Of a stretch of 64,000 nucleotides of DNA, positions 50,790 through 59,409 are shown piece by piece. The notes under the pieces were generated by a model. That model was not told where the DNA came from. It made no database searches and worked only from the letters and a program-made list of their open reading frames with translations. The DNA is from JBCCMA01 sp045107005 (GTDB taxonomy: Bacteria > Pseudomonadota > Gammaproteobacteria > Steroidobacterales > JBCCMA01): positions 1 to 64,000 of the forward strand of contig JBGCFP010000026.1 in NCBI GenBank assembly GCA_045107005.1, read 5' to 3'. The position numbers were made by a program, and so were the translations under genes. Within the stretch, counting starts at the first letter, position 1; each line of letters starts with the position of its first letter.

Positions 50790-51923
50790 ATGCGATTTAA
50801 TCAGGTGAGGCCCAAAAAACGTGCGCTTCGGGCAGCGTGTTTTTTCCTCTGTGTCGCCTCGTTCCTCGCCACTGATTTTTCTGCAGCAGAGCAGTTCCAT
50901 GTCTTTCCGCTAAACGCCGACGGCGACTGCGATGAGCCATTCGAGCGACTGGCTAACAGTCTCAAACCCGGCGACGAGCTAATTGTCCATGACGGCGTTT
51001 ACTCTCAAACCTGCACCAGACGACTGCAGGTGAACGGCACCGCCGAGCAGCCCATACTGATCCGCGCCGCCGATGGCGCCCGCCCCACGCTCACACGCCC
51101 CGTCACCCACAATGCCACGCAAAACAATCTGGAGATCGTCGATTCGTCCTTCGTGACGATCCGCGGACTGCGCTTTTTTGGCGGCAGCATAGGCGTGCGT
51201 TTCATGGGCGGCAGCGACATCGTGTTCGAGGGCAATGAGGTAGCCGGCACTGACACCAGTGCGATCACCATCAACAGCGGCGACGCCACCCGGCTAACGC
51301 TGCGCAACAACCACATCCACCACACAGGGCAGTCACGTGTTGCACCGGTCACCGGCGAGGGCATTTACGTTGGCTGCAACGACGCGGAGTGCATCGTTAC
51401 CGACAGTGTTTTCGCGTACAACCGCATTCACGATCTGCGAGCGACCCACGGCGGCGGCAATGACGGTATCGAAATCAAACCCGGCAGTGGCGGCAACGTC
51501 GTGCGCGGCAATCGCATCCGCAACACGACCATCGGTCGCGCCTTCCCGTGCATCTTCGCCTACGGTGGCGGCGTTGAACCCAACCTGATCGAAGACAACC
51601 ATTTGGCACAGTGCGGTGAAGCGATTCAGGTAGTGTCGGACGCCATCGTGCGCAACAACACGATTGTGGATTCGACGATCGCCGGCATTGTGTCGGCGCC
51701 CCATGTCCAGGTAGGTACACCGAAAGATCTGGTGATTGCGGATAATCAGGTCAGTGGCCATCCCATGTGCCTGCAACTTGACTGGCGCGACGCGACCAAC
51801 GTCACGCTGACCGGCAACCGCTTTGATTGTGCCGATACCACGGCGGTGCGTGCGCAGGGCGTAACGGCTGAGCAGCTGCGCGACAACGACATCAACGGTC
51901 GTTCAAACGTCGCACTTGATTAA
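50790..51923 (+). CDS. secreted parallel beta-helix protein
   Basis: 377 residues, with a basic start and signal peptide (RALRAACFFLCVASFLATDFSAA). ATG at 50790 has AAGGA upstream; another at 50769 is possible. The body has repeated right-handed beta-helix turns (NNLEIVDSSFVTIRGLRFFGGSIGVRFMGGSDIVFEGNEVAGTDTSAITINSG), with GN.I and NN.I ladder motifs, as in pectate-lyase-like and periplasmic copper-binding families. Glycan binding or degradation is a guess. Four to six Cys are scattered. Convergent with the DksA-like gene. Confidence 0.78.
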   Translation: MRFNQVRPKKRALRAACFFLCVASFLATDFSAAEQFHVFPLNADGDCDEPFERLANSLKPGDELIVHDGVYSQTCTRRLQVNGTAEQPILIRAADGARPTLTRPVTHNATQNNLEIVDSSFVTIRGLRFFGGSIGVRFMGGSDIVFEGNEVAGTDTSAITINSGDATRLTLRNNHIHHTGQSRVAPVTGEGIYVGCNDAECIVTDSVFAYNRIHDLRATHGGGNDGIEIKPGSGGNVVRGNRIRNTTIGRAFPCIFAYGGGVEPNLIEDNHLAQCGEAIQVVSDAIVRNNTIVDSTIAGIVSAPHVQVGTPKDLVIADNQVSGHPMCLQLDWRDATNVTLTGNRFDCADTTAVRAQGVTAEQLRDNDINGRSNVALD

Positions 51924-51926
51924 CCG

Positions 51927-52274
51927 TTACGTCTCGCGCTTTGCCGCGCAGTCGATGCACAACGTCGCCGTCGGGTCGAATCGCAAACGCGCCAGCGCAA
52001 TGGGCTCGTCGCAGTCCATGCAGTCACCGAAGGCGTCATCACGCAGGCGCTGCAGCGCCCGTTCGATGCCGTTCAGCGTTCGCTCTCGTCGCTGCTTTGC
52101 GTTCAGGGACATCGCCTGGGCTTGCATGGCATCCATGCGGGACAGCCGACCGACGGCCGTCTGGTCAAGCGTCACGATGGCTGCCGCGTCGTCGCCGGTG
52201 GCAGCCACTTGTTCAATGTCGTCGCGCAGCGCGATCAGCCGCGCGCGAAACGCGTCACGTTCGCTCGCGTTCAC
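51927..52274 (-). CDS. DksA/TraR-type zinc-finger protein
   Basis: 115 residues with GTG start at 52274 (a GTG at 52328 would add 18 residues). A helical N-terminal half (RARLIALRDDIEQVAAT..TLDQTAVGRLSRMDAMQAQAMSLNAKQRRERTLNGIERALQRL) is followed by the zinc finger CMDC-17-CIDC. DksA-family proteins enter the RNA polymerase secondary channel; TraR-like short members act without ppGpp. The coiled-coil tip has Asp55 and Ala-like spacing (LDQTAVGRLSRMD), consistent with the family. Target promoters unknown. Confidence 0.83.
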   Translation of the reverse strand: MNASERDAFRARLIALRDDIEQVAATGDDAAAIVTLDQTAVGRLSRMDAMQAQAMSLNAKQRRERTLNGIERALQRLRDDAFGDCMDCDEPIALARLRFDPTATLCIDCAAKRET

Positions 52275-52498
52275 ACGCGACGCTCGGCGGTCGCCCGACG
52301 ACGGGAACCTTGACGCACAACGACACACGAACTCTTCATGCCCATTCGCCTGACCTATTGATGAGACCCAGGATTATGGCACTGGATGCTCTGTGCCTGG
52401 GCGTTTTCACGTCGCAGCACAATACCCCGCGGTATGACCGCCTCGGCGAGCGCGCCCGTGCGCGCGAATCGTCGATCTCATGCAAGCACAGGGCTAGT

Positions 52499-54232
52499 AT
52501 GAATCGGATGTACAGACCTCTCCACATCCGTCTACTGCTCCTGTGCCTGTGTTTCGCGTCCACGAGCGCGCACGCGGAGATTACGCTACGCGGCCTCGAC
52601 AAGGCGCAAGAGACCAACGTACGCAACGCGCTTTTGCTGGCGCGCACGCCCTGCGATGCCCCGGAGTGGCAACTGCGGCGCCAGACCGCGCAAGCCGCAG
52701 AACAGATTGGCGGCGCCTTGGAAGCGCTGGGCTTCTACCGCTCCACGGTGACAGTGACGACCGATCCGCCCAAGAAAAAATGCTGGCGCAAGACGGTTGA
52801 AGTCACGCCGGGACCACCCACCACCTATCGCACCGCCCAAGTGCGCATCGAAGGGCAAGCCCGTGACGACCCGGCGTTTCAGAAATTGCTCGCGAGCCAA
52901 CCTTTGCTACCCGGTGCCATCGTGCACCACGGACGCTATCGCCGCTTCAAACGCGACTTGGCCAATCTCGCCACCGCGCGCGGTTATTTTGACGCGCGTT
53001 TTGCCGAAGCATCCGTGACCGTCGATGAAACACTCGCTGGCGCTGAGGCGCAGCTGACATTCGACAGCGGCGAGCGCTACACGTTTGGCGAGGTCTCGAT
53101 CGACAGCGAGTTGCTCACCGAGCGCCTGTTCAACGTTCTGCAGGACATCGAGCCCGGCTCGGCGTACGACGCCAATCAGATCGCGTCCACGCACCGCAAC
53201 TTTCTGGACAGCGGCTATTTCGGTTTCGTCAATGTGTCCGCCGATCCGGAGAAGGCCCACGGGCAGACCGTGCCGGTGGTCATCGACGTATCACCCGCGA
53301 AACGCCGCGTCTATACCGGCGGGCTTGGTTTTGCGACGGATGTCGGGCCACGATTTCGTCTGAACTACCGCAACCGCCGGATCAATCGTCGTGGTCACGC
53401 CCTCGACTCACAACTGTTAACGTCGCCGGTGCAATCCGTGCTGGGGCTCGAGTACCGCGTGCCGATCGGCGATGATCGCCGTGACGTGCTGGCGTTCAGC
53501 ACGGCGTTCGAAGAGCAGGATACCGACACCAGCGAATTCAGTTCGTTCGAGCTAGGCGCAAGACGCACCGTCGCGCGCGACAGCGGTTGGCTTAACACGG
53601 CGTTCATCGACCTGCGCCGCGAAGATTTTAAAGTGGGTGACCAGGACGAAGTCTCGACCCTGCTGGTGCCAGGCATGAGCTGGTGGCGGGGCACGGATAC
53701 CTCGAGCGCGCGACCCGCCAACGCCTACAGACTCGCTTTTGACGTTCGCGGCACCAGCACCGCCCTGGGCTCCGACACCAGTTTCATTCAGGTTGAGGCG
53801 CGCGCCCGTGTCATCAAGACACTGACCGAGCGTACGCGTCTTCTGACACGTCTTAACCTCGGCGCAACCGCCAAGGAAAGCCGCGACGAACTGCCGCCAT
53901 CACTGCGCTTTTTCGCCGGCGGCGACAGCAGCGTGCGCGGCTACGGTTTCGAAACCATCGGCCCATTGAACGACGACGGCGTGGTCATCGGCGGCGGCAA
54001 ACTGCTGAGCGCGAGCGTAGAAATTGACTGGAAGTTGAGCAAGAACTGGGCGTTCGCCGTGTTCGCCGATACCGGTTCAGCGTTTGACGACGACAAGCCG
54101 GATTTCAAGACCGGCGTTGGGCTTGGCATCCGACGCCTGACGCCGGTGGGGCCGCTGCGACTGGATTTGGCCGCCCCGCTTGATCGCGATCGCCTGGTTC
54201 GACTGCACGTGTCCATCGGCAGCGATTTGTAG
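52499..54232 (+). CDS. tamA: translocation and assembly module protein TamA
   Basis: Outer-membrane Omp85 protein, 577 residues, the same length as E. coli TamA. Signal peptide (LLLLCLCFASTSAHA), three POTRA domains (about 25-265), and a 16-strand barrel ending RLVRLHVSIGSDL. Barrel motifs FFAGGDSSVRGYGFETIGP and GGGKLLSASVEIDW are the conserved L6 and strand regions. With TamB it bridges the envelope for outer-membrane protein and lipid assembly. ATG at 52499, with 52508 as an alternative. Followed by tamB with a one-base gap. Confidence 0.93.
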   Translation: MNRMYRPLHIRLLLLCLCFASTSAHAEITLRGLDKAQETNVRNALLLARTPCDAPEWQLRRQTAQAAEQIGGALEALGFYRSTVTVTTDPPKKKCWRKTVEVTPGPPTTYRTAQVRIEGQARDDPAFQKLLASQPLLPGAIVHHGRYRRFKRDLANLATARGYFDARFAEASVTVDETLAGAEAQLTFDSGERYTFGEVSIDSELLTERLFNVLQDIEPGSAYDANQIASTHRNFLDSGYFGFVNVSADPEKAHGQTVPVVIDVSPAKRRVYTGGLGFATDVGPRFRLNYRNRRINRRGHALDSQLLTSPVQSVLGLEYRVPIGDDRRDVLAFSTAFEEQDTDTSEFSSFELGARRTVARDSGWLNTAFIDLRREDFKVGDQDEVSTLLVPGMSWWRGTDTSSARPANAYRLAFDVRGTSTALGSDTSFIQVEARARVIKTLTERTRLLTRLNLGATAKESRDELPPSLRFFAGGDSSVRGYGFETIGPLNDDGVVIGGGKLLSASVEIDWKLSKNWAFAVFADTGSAFDDDKPDFKTGVGLGIRRLTPVGPLRLDLAAPLDRDRLVRLHVSIGSDL

Positions 54233-54233
54233 C

Positions 54234-57200
54234 GTGCGTAAACGCTGGCAATTGTGGTTACTTCGAGGCGGCCTTGGCGCGCTGGCGCTGGTGTTGGCGC
54301 TGGCAATCGTGATCGCAGCACTTGTGCACACCGAATCCGGCACGCGCTTCGCCGTAGAGCGCGTTGTGGCCCTCGAGGCGGTGCCGGTCACCGTAACGCG
54401 TACGAGCGGCAGTTTCGCCGACGGCTTAACGCTGCACGATTTGCGCTTCGAAAACCCGAGTGTCGACGTCAGCGTTACGCGCGTGGATCTGCTTGTCGCG
54501 CTGTCGCCGCTGCTGCGCGCATCGGTTAACGTCAGGCGTCTGGCAACGGACGGTGTGCACATCGTCGTCAAACCCGGCGAAGCGGCGCCCGAGCCAAAGC
54601 CGCTGACGGTGCCAACGCTCAGAGCTCCGGTGTTCATTTCGGTCGATTCGTTTAGCGCTCGCAACACAACCGTCACGACGCAAACCGATGTGGTCATCGA
54701 TACGATTGACGCCGCGCTGAGCTGGAATGAGACGCGTCTCGATGTGACCCGTCTTGACGTACACGCGGCGCCAGGGTCATTCAGTGCGCGCGGCAACGCC
54801 ACGCTTGAGGGCGAGGTCAGGCTCGGTCTTAATATCGAGTGGAGTGCCCCGCCGCAGCAGCTCGCCGGCAGTGCAAAACTCGCCGGCTCGCTCGAGACGC
54901 TTAACGCAGAGCACTCACTCAGCGGCGCTTTCAATCTCGAGAGCCAAGGCACGATTCAAGCTCTCGGCCGAGTCACGCCAGCGGCCAATATGACGCATCG
55001 CTGCGCCCGCGACTGCGGGGTCGCGGAAGTGACGCTGCGCGACTTCGCGCTGAGCCACATGGGGCCCATTGACGATTCGGCGGTTACGCTAGACGTCAAT
55101 CTTACCCACGCAAAACTGCCGGCAACCGATGTGCAGCTGCGCGGCACGTCCACGCTAGAGACACTGCACATTGACTCGGTGACCGCCCAAGGCGACGCGC
55201 TCGATGTGACCGCCACGGGTGATGTGCGCTGGGCACCGAGCCCTTTTGCTGATCTGAACGCGACCATCGCGGCGCTCGATACATCAATCATTCACCCGGA
55301 TGCAGTCGGCATCGTGAGCGGCAAGGCAATGCTACGCGGTGGCAGTGCCGACCAATTTGCCGTTGCTCTCGAAGAGGTGAGCGGTCGGATCAACGGCTAT
55401 CAACTCGACGCCAGGGCGGACATTGAGCGCAGCGGCGAGCGCATCGATGTCCAGCCGCTGGCCGTGAGCATCGGCGACAATCGTTTGGAAGCATCGGGTA
55501 GCGTGCGCGACAACCGTTTCGACTTCGACGTAGATGCGATGTTGCCGAAGCTCGAACAGATTGTGCCGACGCTAGGCGGTTCGGTGAAGGCTTCGGGTGA
55601 GGTCAAAGGATCTGCCGAGCGACCAGAGATTGATCTGGCGCTGGAAGCGGCTGATCTTGCCTACGCGCAATGGCGCGTCGGCGCGGTGACCAGCGATGTG
55701 CGTATCGTCGAAGACGGCGCGGTCGGCGGTACGCTCAAGGTGCAATCCATTGTTGGTGATCAACGCGCGTTTGGGGACACCACTGTGCGCCTGGGTGGCA
55801 CACGGCAAACCGTGACGACCGACGTCGACTGGACCATGCCCGGCAATCGTTTCGCCACAGCGCTCACCATCACGCCGCACGAACAGGGCGCCGCGATCGA
55901 GATCGTCAACGCGCAGGTGACGAACGACACCTTGGGAGAATGGAAATTGGACAGCGCGTTCGGCGTCGGTCTCGTCGGCAGTGCGGTAGAGATCGCTGCA
56001 CATCGCTGGAGTAACGATAGGGCGTTTGCCCGGATTGATGAAGTTCGCCTGGACGGCACAGCCGCCACGGTGAGAGCGCAGCTGGCGGATATGCCGTTGC
56101 AAACGTTTGATCCGTTTCTGCCCGCGGGCACGCGTCTCGCCGGCTCGGTCGATGCCAGCGTCGCACTGGAGCGCGACGATGAGGGTTGGCAGGGCGACGT
56201 CGAATGGCAGCAAAGCGACACGGTTATTCGAGTGGCACAGGGCGCGCGCAGCCGTCGACTCGCGCTGCAGACCGTGGCGCTGAGCACGCGGATTGCCGGG
56301 GCGACAGCGAGCTGCAACGTGGAAGTCGCCGGAGATCACGAGTTGTCGATTCGCGGGACGGCCGACCTGAGCGAGCTGCAAAGTACGGCGGGCCCAACCG
56401 TTGACGGTGCCCTCGACGTGACCTTGCCGGATCTGGCCTGGCTGAGCCCGTGGATTGACGGTGTCTCTGAGTTGGCAGGTAGCGTCGCGCTAAATTTGAA
56501 AGCAGCAGGAACAACCAGTGCGCCCACCTTGGAGGGAACATTCGCTTTGGATGATGGCGTAGTGAGCCTCGCCGACGCGGGCATTCGACTCGAGAATCTC
56601 ACGCTCAACGGCCAAGGTCGTGAAACGGGCGCACTGGCGCTAAGCGGCCAAGCCACATCGGGAGGCGGAACACTGCGCTTTGACGGTGAGGTCAGCCAGG
56701 CGTGGAGCGCCGAACGCGCGCTCGACCTGTCGATTAAAGGTAACGATGTTCAGGCGTTTAATGCGCGCGACTATCGCGTTTGGATATCGCCTGATCTCAC
56801 ATTGAAAGTGGATGAACAGGGAGCGCGGATCGCCGGACGAGTCGATGTACCGCGCGCCGACGTGCGGGTCGCCGACGTGCCGCCGGACGTGGTCGGTGCA
56901 TCCGACGACATTAAAGTCGCCGGACGCGAAACCAAAGAGGCCTTCCGCTTACCGGTTGAGGGCAGCGTGACGCTCGCCCTGGGTGACGACGTTCACCTTT
57001 ACGCCCTGGGACTCGACGCCGATTTGCGGGGCAATCTCGATCTGATCGTCGCCCGCGACAAGAAGCCGCGTTTTAACGGTCGGCTGTATTTGGAAAACGG
57101 GAAATTCGCCGCCTACGGTCAGAAACTCAGCGTGGATCGCGGCAACGTGTTCTACGCCGGCGCCATAGACAACCCCACGCTGGATTTTCGCGCGACGCGC

Positions 57201-57662
57201 ACAATCGAAGACGTCACGCAGACGATTGTGGCCGGCGTGCGCGTGAGCGGGCCTGCCCAGAACCCTTCCATTGACGTCTTTGCCGAACCCGCCGTGTCCC
57301 AAACCGATGCACTGTCTTATTTACTGTTGGGGCGCGCGGCGAACGACACGTCGAGTGCAGACGGCGAGGCGCTCAGCCAGGCCGCCGTTGCGATCGGCAT
57401 GTCGCGTTCGGCGCCACTGACCACGCAGCTGGCCGCTGGCCTGGGGTTGGACGAGCTGACCGTCGCGGGCGACAGCCTGGACGCTGCCGAGCTGGTGGCG
57501 GGAAAACAGATCAATGATCGGCTATATATAAAGTATACCTACGGGGTGTTCTCGAACCTGGGGGCTATCTTGCTGCGCTATCGCCTGTCCAAGAGGCTGG
57601 CACTGGAAGCCGGAAGCGACGATGCTCAGTTTATTGATGCACTCTACACCATTGAAAAATAA
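54234..57662 (+). CDS. tamB: translocation and assembly module protein TamB
   Basis: 1142 residues (E. coli 1259), starting with GTG at 54234 just after the tamA stop. An N-terminal inner-membrane helix (LWLLRGGLGALALVLALAIVIAALV) is followed by a long beta-rich AsmA-like fold of repeating strands, and a C-terminal DUF490 domain (NGRLYLENGKFAAYGQKLSVDRGNVFYAG, and FSNLGAILLRYRLSKRLALEAGSD). The protein forms a hydrophobic groove across the periplasm with TamA at the outer end. Mature organisation fits a phospholipid or protein transport bridge. Confidence 0.93.
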   Translation: MRKRWQLWLLRGGLGALALVLALAIVIAALVHTESGTRFAVERVVALEAVPVTVTRTSGSFADGLTLHDLRFENPSVDVSVTRVDLLVALSPLLRASVNVRRLATDGVHIVVKPGEAAPEPKPLTVPTLRAPVFISVDSFSARNTTVTTQTDVVIDTIDAALSWNETRLDVTRLDVHAAPGSFSARGNATLEGEVRLGLNIEWSAPPQQLAGSAKLAGSLETLNAEHSLSGAFNLESQGTIQALGRVTPAANMTHRCARDCGVAEVTLRDFALSHMGPIDDSAVTLDVNLTHAKLPATDVQLRGTSTLETLHIDSVTAQGDALDVTATGDVRWAPSPFADLNATIAALDTSIIHPDAVGIVSGKAMLRGGSADQFAVALEEVSGRINGYQLDARADIERSGERIDVQPLAVSIGDNRLEASGSVRDNRFDFDVDAMLPKLEQIVPTLGGSVKASGEVKGSAERPEIDLALEAADLAYAQWRVGAVTSDVRIVEDGAVGGTLKVQSIVGDQRAFGDTTVRLGGTRQTVTTDVDWTMPGNRFATALTITPHEQGAAIEIVNAQVTNDTLGEWKLDSAFGVGLVGSAVEIAAHRWSNDRAFARIDEVRLDGTAATVRAQLADMPLQTFDPFLPAGTRLAGSVDASVALERDDEGWQGDVEWQQSDTVIRVAQGARSRRLALQTVALSTRIAGATASCNVEVAGDHELSIRGTADLSELQSTAGPTVDGALDVTLPDLAWLSPWIDGVSELAGSVALNLKAAGTTSAPTLEGTFALDDGVVSLADAGIRLENLTLNGQGRETGALALSGQATSGGGTLRFDGEVSQAWSAERALDLSIKGNDVQAFNARDYRVWISPDLTLKVDEQGARIAGRVDVPRADVRVADVPPDVVGASDDIKVAGRETKEAFRLPVEGSVTLALGDDVHLYALGLDADLRGNLDLIVARDKKPRFNGRLYLENGKFAAYGQKLSVDRGNVFYAGAIDNPTLDFRATRTIEDVTQTIVAGVRVSGPAQNPSIDVFAEPAVSQTDALSYLLLGRAANDTSSADGEALSQAAVAIGMSRSAPLTTQLAAGLGLDELTVAGDSLDAAELVAGKQINDRLYIKYTYGVFSNLGAILLRYRLSKRLALEAGSDDAQFIDALYTIEK

Positions 57663-57746
57663 CGATTTAGTGTGGTTCTAAGACCGAATTCGGCGGCTTG
57701 CCCCAAATACACGCAAATCAGGTATTCCCTCAGAACGAATATTTTG

Positions 57747-57752
57747 TATAAT
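57747..57752 (+). promoter_or_regulatory. TATAAT -10 box before PEP-CTERM-like gene
   Basis: A perfect TATAAT 116 bases before the gene at 57868; no -35 box is well conserved. The leader after it contains a TTGCCAG/CTGGCA inverted repeat near 57794-57812. A long 5' leader for a secreted-protein gene. Confidence 0.5.
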
Positions 57753-57867
57753 CAAAACTTCGGGAGAGAGAACGACGGACAACTGCCCCCGTTGCCAGCA
57801 GGTCTGGCAGCAATAAAGGGTCAGTCACAACAAAAAACTGGCTAGCAAGGTCAGAGGACATAACTAA

Positions 57868-58437
57868 ATGAAAATGAAACGGTTTTTCGCGGCGAGTGTA
57901 TTCGCTGCATTGGTAATGACAGGATTGTCAGCGCAAGCCAGCACCATTACGTTTGCGTACGACGGTACGGTCCGTCAGTGCCCAGACAACCCATTGGTTG
58001 GTATCTGCGGCTCGACTTTGGACGTGGATGACGCCATTGGTGGTTTCCTCGAAGTTGACGCAGCGGCTGTTGTGCCGGGCGGTCAAGTGGGTTCTGGCGA
58101 CATCGTCAGCTACTCGTTTGATTTCGGCGTTGATCTGTCTTTCAACTCGGGCAACTCAACGATCACTCAGAGCTTCATCAGCGTTGACGCTGGTGGCGAA
58201 CTCGACGCAGGCGCGTTGGTTCTGAGTTCGACGATGGTTCTGCCCGGCTTGGGTACCGAAACGCTAACGCTGAACTTCGGCGCGGCTGCGTGGGATATTA
58301 TTGCTTCGATCGACGGTGTCGACACGCTGGTCGCCAGCGGCGTTGGCAAGATCACCGCAGTGCCAGTGCCAGGCGCACTGTTCCTGTTCGGTCCTGCACT
58401 GTTGGGCTTCCTGGGTCTGCGCCGTCGCGCTGCCTGA
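57868..58437 (+). CDS. PEP-CTERM-like secreted protein
   Basis: 189 residues, ATG at 57868. Signal peptide (KRFFAASVFAALVMTGLSAQA), a beta-rich Gly/Asp/Ser body with one Cys pair (CPDNPLVGIC), and a C-terminal sorting signal: VPVPGALFLFGPALLGFLGLRRR, i.e. a VP.P motif, a hydrophobic helix and an arginine end. PEP-CTERM/VPxP tails are recognised by exosortases, which cleave and attach the protein, usually to extracellular polysaccharide. The function is unknown. It is a single-gene transcript with its own terminator. Confidence 0.85.
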   Translation: MKMKRFFAASVFAALVMTGLSAQASTITFAYDGTVRQCPDNPLVGICGSTLDVDDAIGGFLEVDAAAVVPGGQVGSGDIVSYSFDFGVDLSFNSGNSTITQSFISVDAGGELDAGALVLSSTMVLPGLGTETLTLNFGAAAWDIIASIDGVDTLVASGVGKITAVPVPGALFLFGPALLGFLGLRRRAA

Positions 58438-58461
58438 GTTCGCTCACACACAGAACGAGAG

Positions 58462-58489
58462 ACGGCGCCTTCGGGCGCCGTTTTTTTTT
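58462..58489 (+). terminator. intrinsic terminator
   Basis: ACGGCGCC, TTCG loop, GGCGCCGT, then eight T residues. An almost ideal Rho-independent terminator, 25 bases after the PEP-CTERM-like gene. Confidence 0.95.
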
Positions 58490-58623
58490 GCCTGAAAGAA
58501 ACAGGGGCGGCTTTGGAGCCGTGCCACTCCGCGGTCCTTACGTTTCAACGGGCCTTCCAACGTTGATACCCACGCCCACTCACTATGCTTTCACTGTCCC
58601 AGCTGGCCAGCCGGCATGGTTCT

Positions 58624-58656
58624 GACTGACGCGGCTGCCCCCACAGCGCGTCAGTC
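58624..58656 (+). other. long hairpin upstream of second PEP-CTERM-like gene
   Basis: GACTGACGCG and CGCGTCAGTC form a perfect ten-pair stem around a 13-base loop, 59 bases before the ATG at 58716. No T run follows. It may be an mRNA leader structure or a binding site; its role is unknown. Confidence 0.5.
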
Positions 58657-58715
58657 GGGACTGTGCCACCCGCCATTCGGACGATTAAACGGTTTCCATA
58701 GCGAAAGCAAAAGGA

Positions 58716-59270
58716 TTGGAGAAAGCAATGAAGAAGAAATTAGGCAAGAGCCTGTTGTTAGCGCTGGGGTTTTTTATTGTCGGCACGGCTGATGCGACAC
58801 CGACCCTGATTGGCGATTTGGTCGATCTGGAGATTACTGGCGAATTCGCGGCCTCTGCCACCGACATTCTGGTCAGTGACGATATCGAAATTGGCGCTGA
58901 TTTCGACGTCAACCCGGACGATTTCTTTTTCGGTGAAGAATTCATCGATATTCAGGAGTCCGTGTTCGTAATGGAGTTTGAGGAGAGCTTGGGCGAAAAC
59001 GCTTTTTTGACGTTCAGCAACCTCGATTTCGGAACGGGTATTGTGGATATTCTCTTTGCGACCTCGAACACCGATCTGGTGCTCAGTTCGTTCACGGCGT
59101 CCTCTTTCACCATCGACGCGACCGCGTTCGCGATTAACTCGCCAGACGATCCGGCTTCAATTCGTGTGGAGCTGTTCAGCTTCGTGCTGTTACCCGTGCC
59201 GGGCACGTTGGCACTGCTCGGTCTTGGCTGTATGGCGGCCGGCATTGCGAGACGCCGAGAGAAAGGCTAG
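58716..59270 (+). CDS. PEP-CTERM-like secreted protein, paralogue of the gene at 1-428
   Basis: 184 residues. Signal peptide (KKKLGKSLLLALGFFIVGTADA), an acidic body rich in Asp/Glu/Phe (NPDDFFFGEEFIDIQESVFVMEFEESLGENAFLTFSNLDFG), and a C-terminal tail VLLPVPGTLALLGLGCMAAGIARRREKG that matches a PEP-CTERM-type sorting signal with PVP in place of PEP. Clearly related to the truncated gene at the window's left end. ATG at 58716 with GGAG upstream. Unknown role; likely surface attached. Followed by a strong terminator. Confidence 0.83.
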   Translation: MEKAMKKKLGKSLLLALGFFIVGTADATPTLIGDLVDLEITGEFAASATDILVSDDIEIGADFDVNPDDFFFGEEFIDIQESVFVMEFEESLGENAFLTFSNLDFGTGIVDILFATSNTDLVLSSFTASSFTIDATAFAINSPDDPASIRVELFSFVLLPVPGTLALLGLGCMAAGIARRREKG

Positions 59271-59300
59271 GCGCGACTCCGATATTGCGCGCTCTTTTTT

Positions 59301-59331
59301 GCCCTCGGGATCGTCCCCGGGGGCTTTTTTT
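59301..59331 (+). terminator. intrinsic terminator
   Basis: GCCCTCGGG paired with CCCGGGGGC (one G-T pair) around a six-base loop, then seven T residues, 31 bases after the second PEP-CTERM-like gene. Confidence 0.9.
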
Positions 59332-59409
59332 GTGGCGAAAATCGGACGCAGGCTCCGGTCAGTTCAATGACGTCTCGGTGCAGCGGGCTGATGGCAATAC
59401 GGATCCTGG

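Noticed and set aside
51941..52498. Upstream extension of the tamA frame
   Set aside because: Overlaps the DksA-like gene antisense; the signal peptide starts at 52499.
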